47,415 nucleotides of DNA from Actinomycetota bacterium (GCA_009704985.1 WLDE01000007.1:1-47415), one strand, 5' to 3'. Counted from the first letter of the stretch, positions 23,196 through 31,580 are shown. Numbers and translations: made by a program. The notes: generated by a model from the sequence alone, not told the origin.

Positions 23196-24767
23196 TCAGT
23201 GGCCGGCGTGGGCGTGCTGGGGGCGGGCGGGCAGCAGCAACGCTGCCATCAGGGCGCCCACCAGCGTGACGCCGGCGGCGACGAGGCAACCCGCCTGCAG
23301 GCCGTCCATGAACGACGCGATCGCACCGTCGGCGAGTGCAGCGGCGGTCTCGGGTCCGACCTGCGCCGCAGCGCCCTCCGAGACGCCGAGCGCGAGCCCC
23401 ACGCCGTCCTTCGCCTGCTCGAGCAACTCGGCCGGCACCTGCCCCCACGCCGGACGGTCGCCGAGGGCGGTGGCGTACACGGAGGCGAACACGCTGCCGA
23501 TGACGGCGACGCCGAGGGTGCCGCCGACCTCGCGGGTGGCGTCGTTGACGGCCGAGCCCTGGCCGGCCTTGTGTGGCGGCACCGCACCCATGATCGCTTC
23601 GGTGGCCGGAGCGCTCGTGCACCCGAGTCCGAGGCCGAGGAAGATCATCTGGCCGATGATCTCGACGTACGGCGTCGACGGGCTGGCCGTCGACACCCAG
23701 GCGAAGGCGATCGACATCGACAGCAACCCCGAGGCGACCACGGCCTTGTTGCCGAAGCGCACGGCGAGGCGCGTGCCGAGGATCGAGGCGACGGCGATCG
23801 AGACGGCGACCGGGATCACGCGCAGGCCCGACTCGAACGGTGAGTAACCGAGGACGAACTGGAAGTACTGCGTGATGAGGAAGATGAAGCCGAACAGGGC
23901 GAAGAAGGCGAACGTCACCGAACCCGACGCCGCGGTGAACCGCGGGTTGGCGAACAGTGAGACGTCGAGCATCGGTTGGTCGCGGCGCAGCTCCCAGGCG
24001 ACGAAGGCGACGCCGACCACGAGGGCGACGGCGAACAGCGAGAGCGTGCCCGAGCCGAGCCAGCCCCACTCCGGACCCTGGATGATCGCGGTGACGAGCG
24101 CGGCGAGCGCCACGATCGACAGGCCGAGGCCACCGAGGTCGAGCGGCGGCGCGTCGGGGTCGGACGACTGCGGCACCCGCCAGGCGGCGAAGGCGAAGGC
24201 GACGACGGCGATCGGGACCACGACCGCGAACACCCAGCGCCACGAGCCCTGCTCGATCACCCAGCCGCCGATGATCGGTGCCGAGGCGACGCCGAGACCG
24301 GTCATCGCACCCCACAGGCCGATCGCCTTCGCCCGCTCGGCGCGGTCGGTGAAGACGTTGGTGATGATCGACAGCGTGGCGGGGAAGACGAGCGCCGCGC
24401 CGACGCCCATCACGGCGCGCATCGCCATCAGGCCCTCGGGCGAGTTCATCGTGGTCGCCGCGAGGTTGCCGAACGCGAAGACCGCGAGCCCGAGCAGCAG
24501 CATCGTCTTGCGGCCGAACCGATCGCCGAGGCTGCCGCCGACGAGGACGAGCGAGGCGAAGGCGAGGTTGTAGGCGTCGACGATCCACTTGAGCTCGGTG
24601 GTGGTGGCATCGAGCTCGCGCACGAGCGTCGGGAGCGCGACGTTCACGATCGAGGTGTCGACGAGGACGGCGTAGGTGGCGACGCACACGACCGCCAGCA
24701 CGAGCCAGCGTGCGGGATCGGGTGTGACGGACGAGTCGGTGGCCTCGACGGGGGAGGTGGTGGTCAT
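23196..24767 (-). CDS. DHA2-type MFS drug/proton antiporter (EmrB/QacA-like)
   Basis: 523-residue, 14-helix transporter. Characteristic sites: VDTSIVNVALPTLVREL (helix 1, motif D1), GGSLGDRFGRKTMLLLGL (loop 2-3, motif A), GVGAALVFPATLSIITNVF (motif B region) and GLGVASAPIIGGWVIEQGSWRWVF (motif C with the helix 5 end). It probably expels toxic hydrophobic compounds. A good AAGGAG site precedes ATG 24767. It is divergent from a TetR regulator, 69 bp away, with a palindromic operator between the genes. That arrangement strongly suggests local repression released by the exported compound. The C-terminal end has HAHAGH. Confidence 0.92.
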   Translation of the reverse strand: MTTTSPVEATDSSVTPDPARWLVLAVVCVATYAVLVDTSIVNVALPTLVRELDATTTELKWIVDAYNLAFASLVLVGGSLGDRFGRKTMLLLGLAVFAFGNLAATTMNSPEGLMAMRAVMGVGAALVFPATLSIITNVFTDRAERAKAIGLWGAMTGLGVASAPIIGGWVIEQGSWRWVFAVVVPIAVVAFAFAAWRVPQSSDPDAPPLDLGGLGLSIVALAALVTAIIQGPEWGWLGSGTLSLFAVALVVGVAFVAWELRRDQPMLDVSLFANPRFTAASGSVTFAFFALFGFIFLITQYFQFVLGYSPFESGLRVIPVAVSIAVASILGTRLAVRFGNKAVVASGLLSMSIAFAWVSTASPSTPYVEIIGQMIFLGLGLGCTSAPATEAIMGAVPPHKAGQGSAVNDATREVGGTLGVAVIGSVFASVYATALGDRPAWGQVPAELLEQAKDGVGLALGVSEGAAAQVGPETAAALADGAIASFMDGLQAGCLVAAGVTLVGALMAALLLPARPQHAHAGH

Positions 24768-24794
24768 CGCTTCTCCTTCGTGTTAGCGCGGTAC

Positions 24795-24808
24795 GTTAAT
24801 CAATTAAC
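24795..24808. promoter_or_regulatory. Putative TetR operator
   Basis: GTTAATCAATTAAC, two 6-bp arms around a 2-bp centre, in an AT-rich island in otherwise GC-rich DNA. It is midway between the divergent MFS and TetR genes, 17 nt before the TetR -10, and so probably covers its -35 region. Confidence 0.6.
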
Positions 24809-24824
24809 ACAGCGACGCAACCGG

Positions 24825-24830
24825 TATCCT
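24825..24830 (+). promoter_or_regulatory. Putative -10 element (leaderless) of the tetR-family gene
   Basis: TATCCT lies 6 nt before GTG 24837, without a Shine-Dalgarno. Confidence 0.55.
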
Positions 24831-24836
24831 GGCGGT

Positions 24837-25499
24837 GTGACGTCCGACCGCTCCGCCACCCGCACGCGGACCCGTGCCCGGTCGGCTCGTGGCGAGGGTG
24901 GCCGTGTGCGTGACGAGCTGGTCCAGGCCGCCGAGGAGCTGCTGGCCGAGCGTGGCTCGGCCGAGCAGGTGCCCGTCGCGGAGATCGTTCGCCGCGTGGG
25001 TGTCACCGCACCGGTGCTGTACCAGCACTTCGCGGACAAGGACGCGCTGTTCGTGGCGGTGCACGCCCGGCGTATGGACGACTTCCGCGACGCGCTGCGC
25101 CGCTCCGGCCGACGAACGACGTCGCCGCTCGAATCGCTCGAGCGACGTGGTCGCGCGTACATCCGCTACGCGACCACGAAGCCCGACACGTACGTGGCAC
25201 TGTTCATGACCCCGAAGTCGCTGCCGGACGAGTTCTTCGACGACCCGTCGATGCGGGCGCTGACCGCGTTCGACGACCTGGTGGGCAACATCCGTGCGTG
25301 CATCGACTCCGGCGAGATCCCCGCGGCCGATCCCGAGGTGCTCGCCCGCGTGGTGTGGGCCCAGGTGCACGGCCTGGCCTCGTTGCTCATCACCATGCCG
25401 GAGATCGCACGCACGGCAGCTGAACGTTCGGCGCTCGTCGAGCGCCTCGTGGCAGCGATCACCGCCGGCCTCGTCGCAGGCACCCCGGCCTCGCGCTGA
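24837..25499 (+). CDS. TetR/AcrR-family repressor
   Basis: 220-residue regulator. The N-terminal helix-turn-helix spans about 25-70, with VRDELVQAAEELLAERGS, VPVAEIVRRVGVTAPVLYQHFADKDALFVAV being the typical TetR signature; the preceding residues 1-24 are Arg/Ser/Thr-rich and likely disordered. The C-terminal ligand domain (about 85-215) is all-helical and includes YIRYATTKPDTYVALFM and a TetR_C-like WAQVHGLASLLIT. Start GTG 24837, supported by the leaderless -10 6 nt upstream. Probably represses the adjacent DHA2 transporter and itself. Confidence 0.9.
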   Translation: MTSDRSATRTRTRARSARGEGGRVRDELVQAAEELLAERGSAEQVPVAEIVRRVGVTAPVLYQHFADKDALFVAVHARRMDDFRDALRRSGRRTTSPLESLERRGRAYIRYATTKPDTYVALFMTPKSLPDEFFDDPSMRALTAFDDLVGNIRACIDSGEIPAADPEVLARVVWAQVHGLASLLITMPEIARTAAERSALVERLVAAITAGLVAGTPASR

Positions 25500-25546
25500 T
25501 CCTGTCGCCGCGCCCGCTCGTCGCGACATCGTGGGAGACTGGCCAC

Positions 25547-28264
25547 GTGGGAACGGACGATCACCCGACGGAGTTGCCCTCCGGTCAGGTGACGTTCCTG
25601 TTCACGGACATCCAGGGCTCGACGAAGCGGTGGGAGGCCGACCCGGACGCGATGCGGCTGGCGCTCGCGAACCACGACGCGGTGCTGGTGTCGGCGGTCG
25701 AGTCGAACGGCGGCCGGCTGTTCAAGCACACCGGTGACGGCATGGTGGCCGCCTTCGCCTCGGCGCTGGGCGCCGTGCGGGCCGCGGTCGACGCCCAGCG
25801 ACAACTCGAGCTCCCCGTCCGGATGGGTCTCGCGACCGGCGAGGCGCACGCGGAGGGCAACGACTACTTCGGACCACCCCTCAACCGCGCGGCCCGGGTG
25901 ATGGCGGCCGGCCACGGCGGACAGATCCTCGTCGCCGCGTCGACCGCCGTCCTCGTCGGGGGGATCGACGGCATCGAGCTGATCGACCTCGGGTCCCGCA
26001 GATTGCGCGACCTCTCCGAGCCGTTGCAGATCTACCAGGTCGGCGCGGCCGACCTGGGGCGCGACTTCCCACCGCTGCGCACGGTCGACACGGTGCCCGG
26101 CAACCTGCCGGCGCCGCCGACGAGCCTCATCGGCCGTGACGCGCAGGTCGACGAGTTGGTGGCGCTCGTCGGCGACCGCCGGCTCGTCACCCTCACCGGT
26201 GTCGGCGGGGTCGGCAAGACGCGCCTGTCGATCCGCCTCGCCGCCGAGCTGTCACTGCGCTTCCCGGACGGCGTGTGGCTCGTGGAGCTGGCGCCCGTCA
26301 CGGATCCGGCCGCCGTGCCCGACACCGTGGCGACCGCGCTCGGGGTCACGCCGCTCGCCGGCATGACCGTGCTCGACAGCCTGGCGCTGGCACTGTCGGG
26401 CCGCCGCCTGCTGATCGTGCTCGACAACTGCGAGCACGTGATCGACGCAGCCGCCCGGGTGGTCGAAGCCGTCCTCGCTCGCACGTCCACCGTGAACGTC
26501 GTCGCGACGTCGCGAGAACCGCTCGGGGTCGCCGGTGAGCACACCTGGCCCGTACCGCCGTTGGACGTCGGCACCGGCGCTGGTTCGCCGGCGGTGTCGT
26601 TGTTCGTCGAGCGTGCGAAGGCGGCGACGCCCGACTTCTCGTTCGACCACCCGGGGACGATCGAGGCGGTCATGGAGATCTGCCGGCGTCTCGACGGCAT
26701 CGCGCTCGCGATCGAGCTGGCGGCGGCCCGCATGGTGTCGCTGAGCGCGGAGGAGGTCCGCGACCGTCTGGGGGAGCGGTTCCGGCTCCTGTCGGGTGGT
26801 CGTCGCGGCCCGGAACGCCACCAGACGCTGTGGCAGGCGATCGCCTGGTCGTACGACCTGCTCAGCGATGACGAACGGAGCGTGCTCACCCGCTGCTCGG
26901 TGTTCGCCGACGGCTTCGACCTCCGCGGGCTGGCAGCCGTCCACGGTGTCGACGACGAGTTCGAGGTGCTCGACCTCGTCGAGGCGCTGGTCCGCCGGTC
27001 GTTGGTCGTCGTGGAGCGTCAGGCGGGGCACACCCGGTATCGCGTGCTCGAGACGATCCGCCAGTTCGGTGAGGAGCAGCTCGTCGCCTCCGGACGGATG
27101 GAGGCGACGCGCGACGCGCACGCTCGGTGGTTCCGGGAGCAGGTGGTACGTCGGTGGGCCGCCTGGGACGGTCCGGGTCAGCGGGCGGAGCTCGACTGGC
27201 TCGACGTCGAGTTCGCGAACCTCCGCAGCGCGTTCCGGTGGAGTGCCGACCGTGGTGACATCGCCGGCGCCACCACGGTTGCGGCGCACGTCGCCGTGAT
27301 GATCTGGCCGCTGCAGCGCTTCGAACCGGTCGGCTGGTCGCTCGAGATCCTCGACCGCGCGGTCACCGCGAGGGTCGTGCACCTCCCACGCCTGTACGTC
27401 GCCGCGAGCCTGTGCCTCTACCTCGGGGAACCGGACCGGGCGGTGGGGTACGCCCGTGCCGCGACCGCGCTGCGGGACGACGAGCGGCTCGATCCGTTCG
27501 AGGACGGCTGGAGCGAGATGCTCGAGTCCCTGGCACACCTCTTCGGCGGCCGCATCGAGCGTCGCGTGGAGGTGTCGGCCGACCTCGCTCGACGCACCGG
27601 CTTCGCCCGGGTGGTGGGTCTCTGCGGGCTCACCTGGGCGCTGCCGGCCGTGGGTCGTGCCGACGAGGCGATGGCGATCGCCGACGAGACCGTCGACGCG
27701 GCCCGCCAGTTCGGCAACCCGTTCTGGATCGGATGGGCGCTCGGCGGCTACGGACGGGCCTTCGCCGAACGCGAGCCCCTCCGCGCGCTCGACGCCCTGC
27801 GCGAGGGGCTGGCGTACGCGAGGGATCACCGCCTCGGGTTCTGGCAGGCCAACCTCGCGCAGGACGCGGCGCGGCTGGAGGCGAGCCACGGCGAGCTCGA
27901 CGACGCGCTCGACCTGTTCTCCGCCTCGATCGACTCGTTCCACCGTGCGGGCAACGTCGTGTTCCTCGCCGCGACACTCGCGTCGCTGGCGGTGTTCTTC
28001 GACCGCGTCGAGCAGCACGAGATCGCCGCCGTCGTGTACGGCGCGAGCAGTCGGCAGGCGAGCATCGGCCTGGTGCCGAACCTGGGGGACGCCGTCGCGC
28101 ACCTCCGCTCGGTGCTCGGCGAGCACGACTTCGCCCGGCTCACCGCCGAGGGGATGGCGTTCGAGATCGCGGACGCCGTTCGCTACGCGCAGGCGCACAT
28201 CCGGCGGATCGCCGACGGAGGTCTGCTCGCCGCCTCCTCGGACGACGCACCACTGGTGCCGTGA
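25547..28264 (+). CDS. Adenylate/guanylate cyclase-NB-ARC ATPase-TPR regulator
   Basis: 905-residue multidomain protein. A class III nucleotide cyclase domain (about 13-168) has both metal aspartates (FTDIQGS Asp21, TGDG Asp64) and the transition-state pair Asn113/Arg117 in NRAARV, so it should be active. An NB-ARC-like ATPase follows, with Walker A GVGGVGKT (218-225), Walker B LLIVLDNCEHV (about 284-294), and SREPLGVAGEHTW plus the GIALAIELAAARM block typical of this AfsR/SARP-like class. The C-terminal 350 residues are TPR-like helical repeats. It likely couples ligand or partner sensing to cyclic nucleotide production. GTG start; a GAGACT hexamer lies 6 nt upstream. No DNA-binding domain is visible. 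Confidence 0.87.
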   Translation: MGTDDHPTELPSGQVTFLFTDIQGSTKRWEADPDAMRLALANHDAVLVSAVESNGGRLFKHTGDGMVAAFASALGAVRAAVDAQRQLELPVRMGLATGEAHAEGNDYFGPPLNRAARVMAAGHGGQILVAASTAVLVGGIDGIELIDLGSRRLRDLSEPLQIYQVGAADLGRDFPPLRTVDTVPGNLPAPPTSLIGRDAQVDELVALVGDRRLVTLTGVGGVGKTRLSIRLAAELSLRFPDGVWLVELAPVTDPAAVPDTVATALGVTPLAGMTVLDSLALALSGRRLLIVLDNCEHVIDAAARVVEAVLARTSTVNVVATSREPLGVAGEHTWPVPPLDVGTGAGSPAVSLFVERAKAATPDFSFDHPGTIEAVMEICRRLDGIALAIELAAARMVSLSAEEVRDRLGERFRLLSGGRRGPERHQTLWQAIAWSYDLLSDDERSVLTRCSVFADGFDLRGLAAVHGVDDEFEVLDLVEALVRRSLVVVERQAGHTRYRVLETIRQFGEEQLVASGRMEATRDAHARWFREQVVRRWAAWDGPGQRAELDWLDVEFANLRSAFRWSADRGDIAGATTVAAHVAVMIWPLQRFEPVGWSLEILDRAVTARVVHLPRLYVAASLCLYLGEPDRAVGYARAATALRDDERLDPFEDGWSEMLESLAHLFGGRIERRVEVSADLARRTGFARVVGLCGLTWALPAVGRADEAMAIADETVDAARQFGNPFWIGWALGGYGRAFAEREPLRALDALREGLAYARDHRLGFWQANLAQDAARLEASHGELDDALDLFSASIDSFHRAGNVVFLAATLASLAVFFDRVEQHEIAAVVYGASSRQASIGLVPNLGDAVAHLRSVLGEHDFARLTAEGMAFEIADAVRYAQAHIRRIADGGLLAASSDDAPLVP

Positions 28265-28324
28265 CGCCGCTCGCGGGCGCACCGGCCGTACCCGGGCGCA
28301 CCGGCCGGACGCGCTGATCGATGA

Positions 28325-28401
28325 TGGTCGGGGCGGGGAGATTCGAACTCCCGACCCCCTGCTCCCAAAGCAGGTGCGCTACCGAACTGCGCCACGCCCC
28401 G
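28325..28401 (-). tRNA. tRNA-Pro (anticodon UGG)
   Basis: Cloverleaf on the minus strand: acceptor CGGGGCG / CGCCCCG, D-arm GGCGCAGTTCGGTAGCGC, anticodon stem CCTGC/GCAGG with loop TTTGGGA (anticodon TGG), T-arm GGGAGTTCGAATCTCCC, discriminator A and encoded CCA at 28325-28327. Confidence 0.95.
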
Positions 28402-28427
28402 AACGTCGGTCGATGCTACCGGGGTGG

Positions 28428-28862
28428 TCAGCTCGTCTTCAGCTGCCACTCGACCGAGAAGACGTCGGTGCCGGGCCGGCCGACGAACCGGCGGCCGCTC
28501 ACGGCCGACGCGGTGAGGACCATCCAGTGGTGGCGGCCGTCGAGCCACGGACCCGGATCGGGCAGGCCGTGGGCGCCCGTCACGTGGCGGAGCGTGCCAC
28601 GCACGATCACGCTCCAGGCCTCGCGCGCCACCTCGTCGACGTGATCGACCTCGAGCGAGGCCGGCCCCTCGGATCGCCCGACGATCGTCTGCGGACCGGT
28701 GCGCACCACGACCTGGCACGGATCGTCGGCGGCGAGGACGACGTAGTTGATCGGCAGCGCGACCGGGAAGCCGTGGTCGACCACGCACATCCGGCCGACC
28801 TGGCGCGACCGCAGCAGCGACAGGCTCTCCCAGGTGGGGAGCTCGAACCGTTCGGTGCTCAT
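28428..28862 (-). CDS. Pyridoxamine 5'-phosphate oxidase-like flavin split-barrel protein
   Basis: 144-residue small FMN-binding split-barrel protein. Typical early segments are SLLRSRQVGRMCVVDHGFPVALPINYVV (first strand pair and FMN contact), then a central TIVGRSEGPASLEVDHVDE and a WSVIVRG strand. It is much shorter than true PNPOx and belongs to the group of general stress/flavin reductase-like proteins, with F420 as a possible cofactor in actinobacteria. Good AGGAGG site before ATG 28862. A 14-bp tandem repeat begins 19 nt before the start codon, where a promoter or leader would lie. Next to tRNA-Pro on the same strand. Confidence 0.78.
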   Translation of the reverse strand: MSTERFELPTWESLSLLRSRQVGRMCVVDHGFPVALPINYVVLAADDPCQVVVRTGPQTIVGRSEGPASLEVDHVDEVAREAWSVIVRGTLRHVTGAHGLPDPGPWLDGRHHWMVLTASAVSGRRFVGRPGTDVFSVEWQLKTS

Positions 28863-28880
28863 CGGGTCCTCCTCGTGTGG

Positions 28881-28936
28881 CGGTGATCGTGCGGCGGTGA
28901 TCGTGCGGCGGTGATCGTGCGGCGGTGATCGTGTGG
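28881..28936. repeat. 14-bp tandem repeat, four units
   Basis: Four copies of CGGTGATCGTGCGG (the last reading TGTGG at its end), upstream of the split-barrel gene. It could be a variable-length leader or promoter spacer, or the binding site of a regulator. Confidence 0.88.
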
Positions 28937-28966
28937 CGGTGTGGTCGTGTCGTGGCGGGGGAACAC

Positions 28967-29004
28967 GACGGGTCCCGATCGTCGGGTGACGACCGGGACC
29001 CGTC
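28967..29004 (-). terminator. Strong terminator hairpin of the multicopper oxidase gene
   Basis: GACGGGTCCCG-a-TCGTC pairs with GACGA-c-CGGGACCCGTC around a 4-nt loop (16 base pairs with one mismatch). It lies 25 nt beyond the oxidase stop; no T-run. Confidence 0.65.
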
Positions 29005-29029
29005 GAGGTGTCGTGTGGTCAGACGCTCG

Positions 29030-30382
29030 TCACTCGGTGACGATGACGGCGGTCACCATGCCGAACATGCCGTCGTTGCTCTCGGCGTGGTTGAGGATGT
29101 GGCAGTGCCACGCCCACACGCCGACGTCGGTCGCCTTGTAGAGCACCGTGTAGCGCTCGCCGGGGGCGACGTTGACCGTGTCGCTGGGGATCGGTGTCTC
29201 CAGCGGGACGCCGTCCTTGGCGATGATCCACCCCATCGGTTGGTGCATGTGCATCGGGTGGGCCATCAGACCCTCGTTGTAGTAGTGCACCATCATCACC
29301 TCACCGAGACGCAGGGTGTACGGCTCGGTGGCCGGGAAGCTCTTGCCGTTGAGGCTCAAGCCGATCGTGCCGGCGTCGTTCAGCACCATGTTCACGGTCT
29401 TGGCGATCTCCGTGTACCCCTTGTCCTGCAGGTACTCGGGGATCGGCATCTCACCGATCGTGAAGGCGCCGAACAGGCCGTTGGGGATCTGGGTCTGGCC
29501 GTTGGTGTGCGAGTGGTAGATGCCGACGGCGGGCTCGAGCGCCTCGAACTCGTAGGTGAAGGTGCCGCCGGGCTCGATGACGTGCTGGGTGAAGGGCTCG
29601 ACGCCGTCCATGTTCCACGGCACCCGGATGCCGTGGAAGTGCACGCTCGTGCCCTCGTCGAGCTGGTTGACCACGTTCATGCGGAACTTGTCGCCGACCT
29701 CGAGGTGGATCTGCGGGCCGGGCACGACGCCGTTGTAGGCCATCGCCTTCACGAACTTGCCGGGCTCGACCTCCCAGTCGACCTCGGAGACGGTGACGTC
29801 GTACACCTTGGTGCCGTCGGCGTCGATGGTGGGCTCCATGAGCTCGCCGCCCTTGCCCTGGGTCTCGGCCGGGAACAGCAGGTTGCGCTCGAGCATGTTG
29901 CGCTCCATGGTCTGCCAGTCCATCTCTCCACCGGCCATGCCGCCGTCGCCGCCCATGGCGTCGCCGACCATCAGCACCGCCTGCATGCCGCTCGCGGCGT
30001 GACCGGCGATCTCGCAGAGCATGTCGTACTGGCCGTCGGCGACGTTGCCGAGCTCGAGGGTCTCGGACTCGCCGGGCTGCAGGTCGGCGGTCTTCACGCC
30101 GAGCTGCGGGATCGACAGGTTGTGGACCATCGAGCCGACGTTCGTGACGTTGAGGATGATCTCACCGGCGGGGATCTCGCTCATGAGCGGCCCGATGGCC
30201 CACTCGGAGAGCTCGAGGTCGATGACGGTGGCGCCACTCGCTCCTCCGTCACCGCCCGCTCCGGAGGCATCGCTGTCGGTGTTGAGTCCGAAGATGGCGA
30301 GGAACAGGGCAGCGATCGCGACGACGAACGCTCCCCACCCGAGGACGGACCGGTCTGTTCTGCTCATAGTGCGGTCCATCAT
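29030..30382 (-). CDS. Three-domain multicopper oxidase with N-terminal cupredoxin
   Basis: 450 residues from ATG 30382 (alternatives at 30379 and 30367). An N-terminal hydrophobic segment (about 13-33) is a signal or membrane anchor. A cupredoxin domain follows with a complete type 1 copper set, His87, Cys123, His128 and Met133. Then come two multicopper oxidase domains carrying the four His-X-His pairs of a trinuclear centre: HFH (248-250), HSH (290-292), HPMHMH (375-380) and HCH (426-428), with type 1 ligands His375, Cys427, His432 and Met439. It would oxidise metal ions or phenolics at the cell surface using oxygen, or handle nitrogen oxides. The linker (141-155) is Gly/Met-rich. A DosR-box-like palindrome lies 47 nt upstream. 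Confidence 0.88.
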   Translation of the reverse strand: MMDRTMSRTDRSVLGWGAFVVAIAALFLAIFGLNTDSDASGAGGDGGASGATVIDLELSEWAIGPLMSEIPAGEIILNVTNVGSMVHNLSIPQLGVKTADLQPGESETLELGNVADGQYDMLCEIAGHAASGMQAVLMVGDAMGGDGGMAGGEMDWQTMERNMLERNLLFPAETQGKGGELMEPTIDADGTKVYDVTVSEVDWEVEPGKFVKAMAYNGVVPGPQIHLEVGDKFRMNVVNQLDEGTSVHFHGIRVPWNMDGVEPFTQHVIEPGGTFTYEFEALEPAVGIYHSHTNGQTQIPNGLFGAFTIGEMPIPEYLQDKGYTEIAKTVNMVLNDAGTIGLSLNGKSFPATEPYTLRLGEVMMVHYYNEGLMAHPMHMHQPMGWIIAKDGVPLETPIPSDTVNVAPGERYTVLYKATDVGVWAWHCHILNHAESNDGMFGMVTAVIVTE

Positions 30383-30428
30383 GCGGGTGGGCCGTTCCGG
30401 GCATTCAGGGCCACAAGACGGGACCACC

Positions 30429-30444
30429 CGGGACCTAGGTCCCG
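30429..30444. promoter_or_regulatory. Putative DosR/DevR box upstream of the multicopper oxidase
   Basis: CGGGACCTAGGTCCCG is a perfect 16-bp palindrome. Its 14-bp core matches the mycobacterial DosR consensus GGGACTWWAGTCCC at 12 of 14 positions with identical spacing. A DevR-like regulator is encoded 1.4 kb away. Position relative to the oxidase start suits an activator site. Confidence 0.65.
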
Positions 30445-30455
30445 CGAGAACCTCC

Positions 30456-30474
30456 GGCGGGAACCGATCCCGCC
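30456..30474. terminator. Terminator hairpin of the histidine kinase gene
   Basis: GGCGGGA-ACCGA-TCCCGCC, a perfect 7-bp stem with 5-nt loop, 55 nt beyond the kinase stop and upstream of the oxidase promoter region. No T-run. Confidence 0.5.
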
Positions 30475-30529
30475 CTCTCGACCACGTGGGGCACCCGGCC
30501 CGGGTGGACCGCGGAGCGCACCTCGGGTG

Positions 30530-31573
30530 TCACTGCGCCAGCGGCACCCACCACGAGAGCTCGGTGCCACGGTCGGGTCGCGGTGAGAGCGTGCAGCCGC
30601 CGCCGAGCAGCCGGGCGCGCTCGGCCATGTTGTGCAGGCCGTTGCCCGACGACGTGCCGAGCTCGGTGGGGACACCGCGCCCGTTGTCGAGGACGCGCAG
30701 CGTGAGCACGTCCGTCGCCACCAGCTCGACCTCGGCCTCCGTGGCACCGGCGTGCCGGGCGATGTTCGTGAGCGCCTCGCGGAGGCTCGCCAGCAGCTCG
30801 GTGCGGATCTCTGGGGTGATCGCCGTCTCGACGGGACCGTCCATGCGCACCCGCGGCGAGTAGCCGAGCACCCGCTTGGCCTGCGCGGTCACGGTGGCGA
30901 GCTCCTGGCCGAGCGAGCCCTCGCGGCCGGCCGACCCGAGCGTGAACACCGCGGTGCGGATCTCGCGGATGATCAGGTCGATCTCGTCGACCGACCGCTC
31001 GATGCGCTCGGAGACGTCGGACTGCGCCCGGATCGCGGTGGCCTGCAGCTCGAGGCCCAGACCGAACAGCCGCTGCAGCACGGTGTCGTGCAGGTCGCGA
31101 GCGATGCGCTCGCGCTCGCCGGCGAGGGTGAGCAGATCGCTGGTCGTCTTCAGCACGCTCTCGGCTCGGAGCCGCTCGGTGACGTCGCGCACGATCGCCA
31201 CCACCCCGTCGCGGTCGCCGGCGCTGAGCGGCGAGAGGCTGATCTCGACGGGCACCTCCGACCCGTCCTTGCGCTGCAACGAGAGCTGCATGCCCGGACC
31301 CATCGGACGTGCCTGGTTGCCCTGGACGAAGCCCTTCCGCAGGGGTGCGTGCTTGTCGCGGGAGCGGGTCGGGACGAGCACGTCGATACTGGCGCCGACG
31401 AGTTCCTCGGCGCCGTACCCCGACATCTCGACGAGCCGTTCGTTGACCTCGCGGATCGTGCCGTCGCGGCTGCAGACGACGAGGCCGTCGGGCAACTCGT
31501 CGATCCAGCCGGCGAATTCGGTTCCCGCGTCTGCGTCGGAAACGGTGTTCGTGTCTGACGCATCGTGGGTCAT
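30530..31573 (-). CDS. PAS-containing sensor histidine kinase (DevS/NarL type)
   Basis: 347-residue cytosolic kinase with no membrane helix. A PAS domain (about 18-132) is followed by a HisKA_3 dimerisation helix with the phosphorylated His162 (ERERIARDLHDTVLQ). The ATPase domain follows, with EALTNIARHA and DNGRGVP, ending in RGTELSWWVPL. Within the PAS, RDKH (His75) followed by QRKDGSEVPVEISL lines up with the stretch around the heme-ligand histidine of FixL, so a heme or redox cofactor is possible but unproven. The start 31573 is chosen because TAAGGT lies 7 nt before the ATG. Divergent from the response regulator at 31789, its likely partner. Confidence 0.87.
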   Translation of the reverse strand: MTHDASDTNTVSDADAGTEFAGWIDELPDGLVVCSRDGTIREVNERLVEMSGYGAEELVGASIDVLVPTRSRDKHAPLRKGFVQGNQARPMGPGMQLSLQRKDGSEVPVEISLSPLSAGDRDGVVAIVRDVTERLRAESVLKTTSDLLTLAGERERIARDLHDTVLQRLFGLGLELQATAIRAQSDVSERIERSVDEIDLIIREIRTAVFTLGSAGREGSLGQELATVTAQAKRVLGYSPRVRMDGPVETAITPEIRTELLASLREALTNIARHAGATEAEVELVATDVLTLRVLDNGRGVPTELGTSSGNGLHNMAERARLLGGGCTLSPRPDRGTELSWWVPLAQ

Positions 31574-31580
31574 CGCGGTC

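Noticed and set aside
28265..28324. Short direct repeat (GGGCGCACCGGCCG) as an attachment site next to tRNA-Pro
   Set aside because: The copies are only about 20 bp apart, do not match the tRNA 3' end, and there is no integrase or foreign-looking DNA nearby.
28881..28936. CRISPR array
   Set aside because: The units are 14 bp with no spacers.
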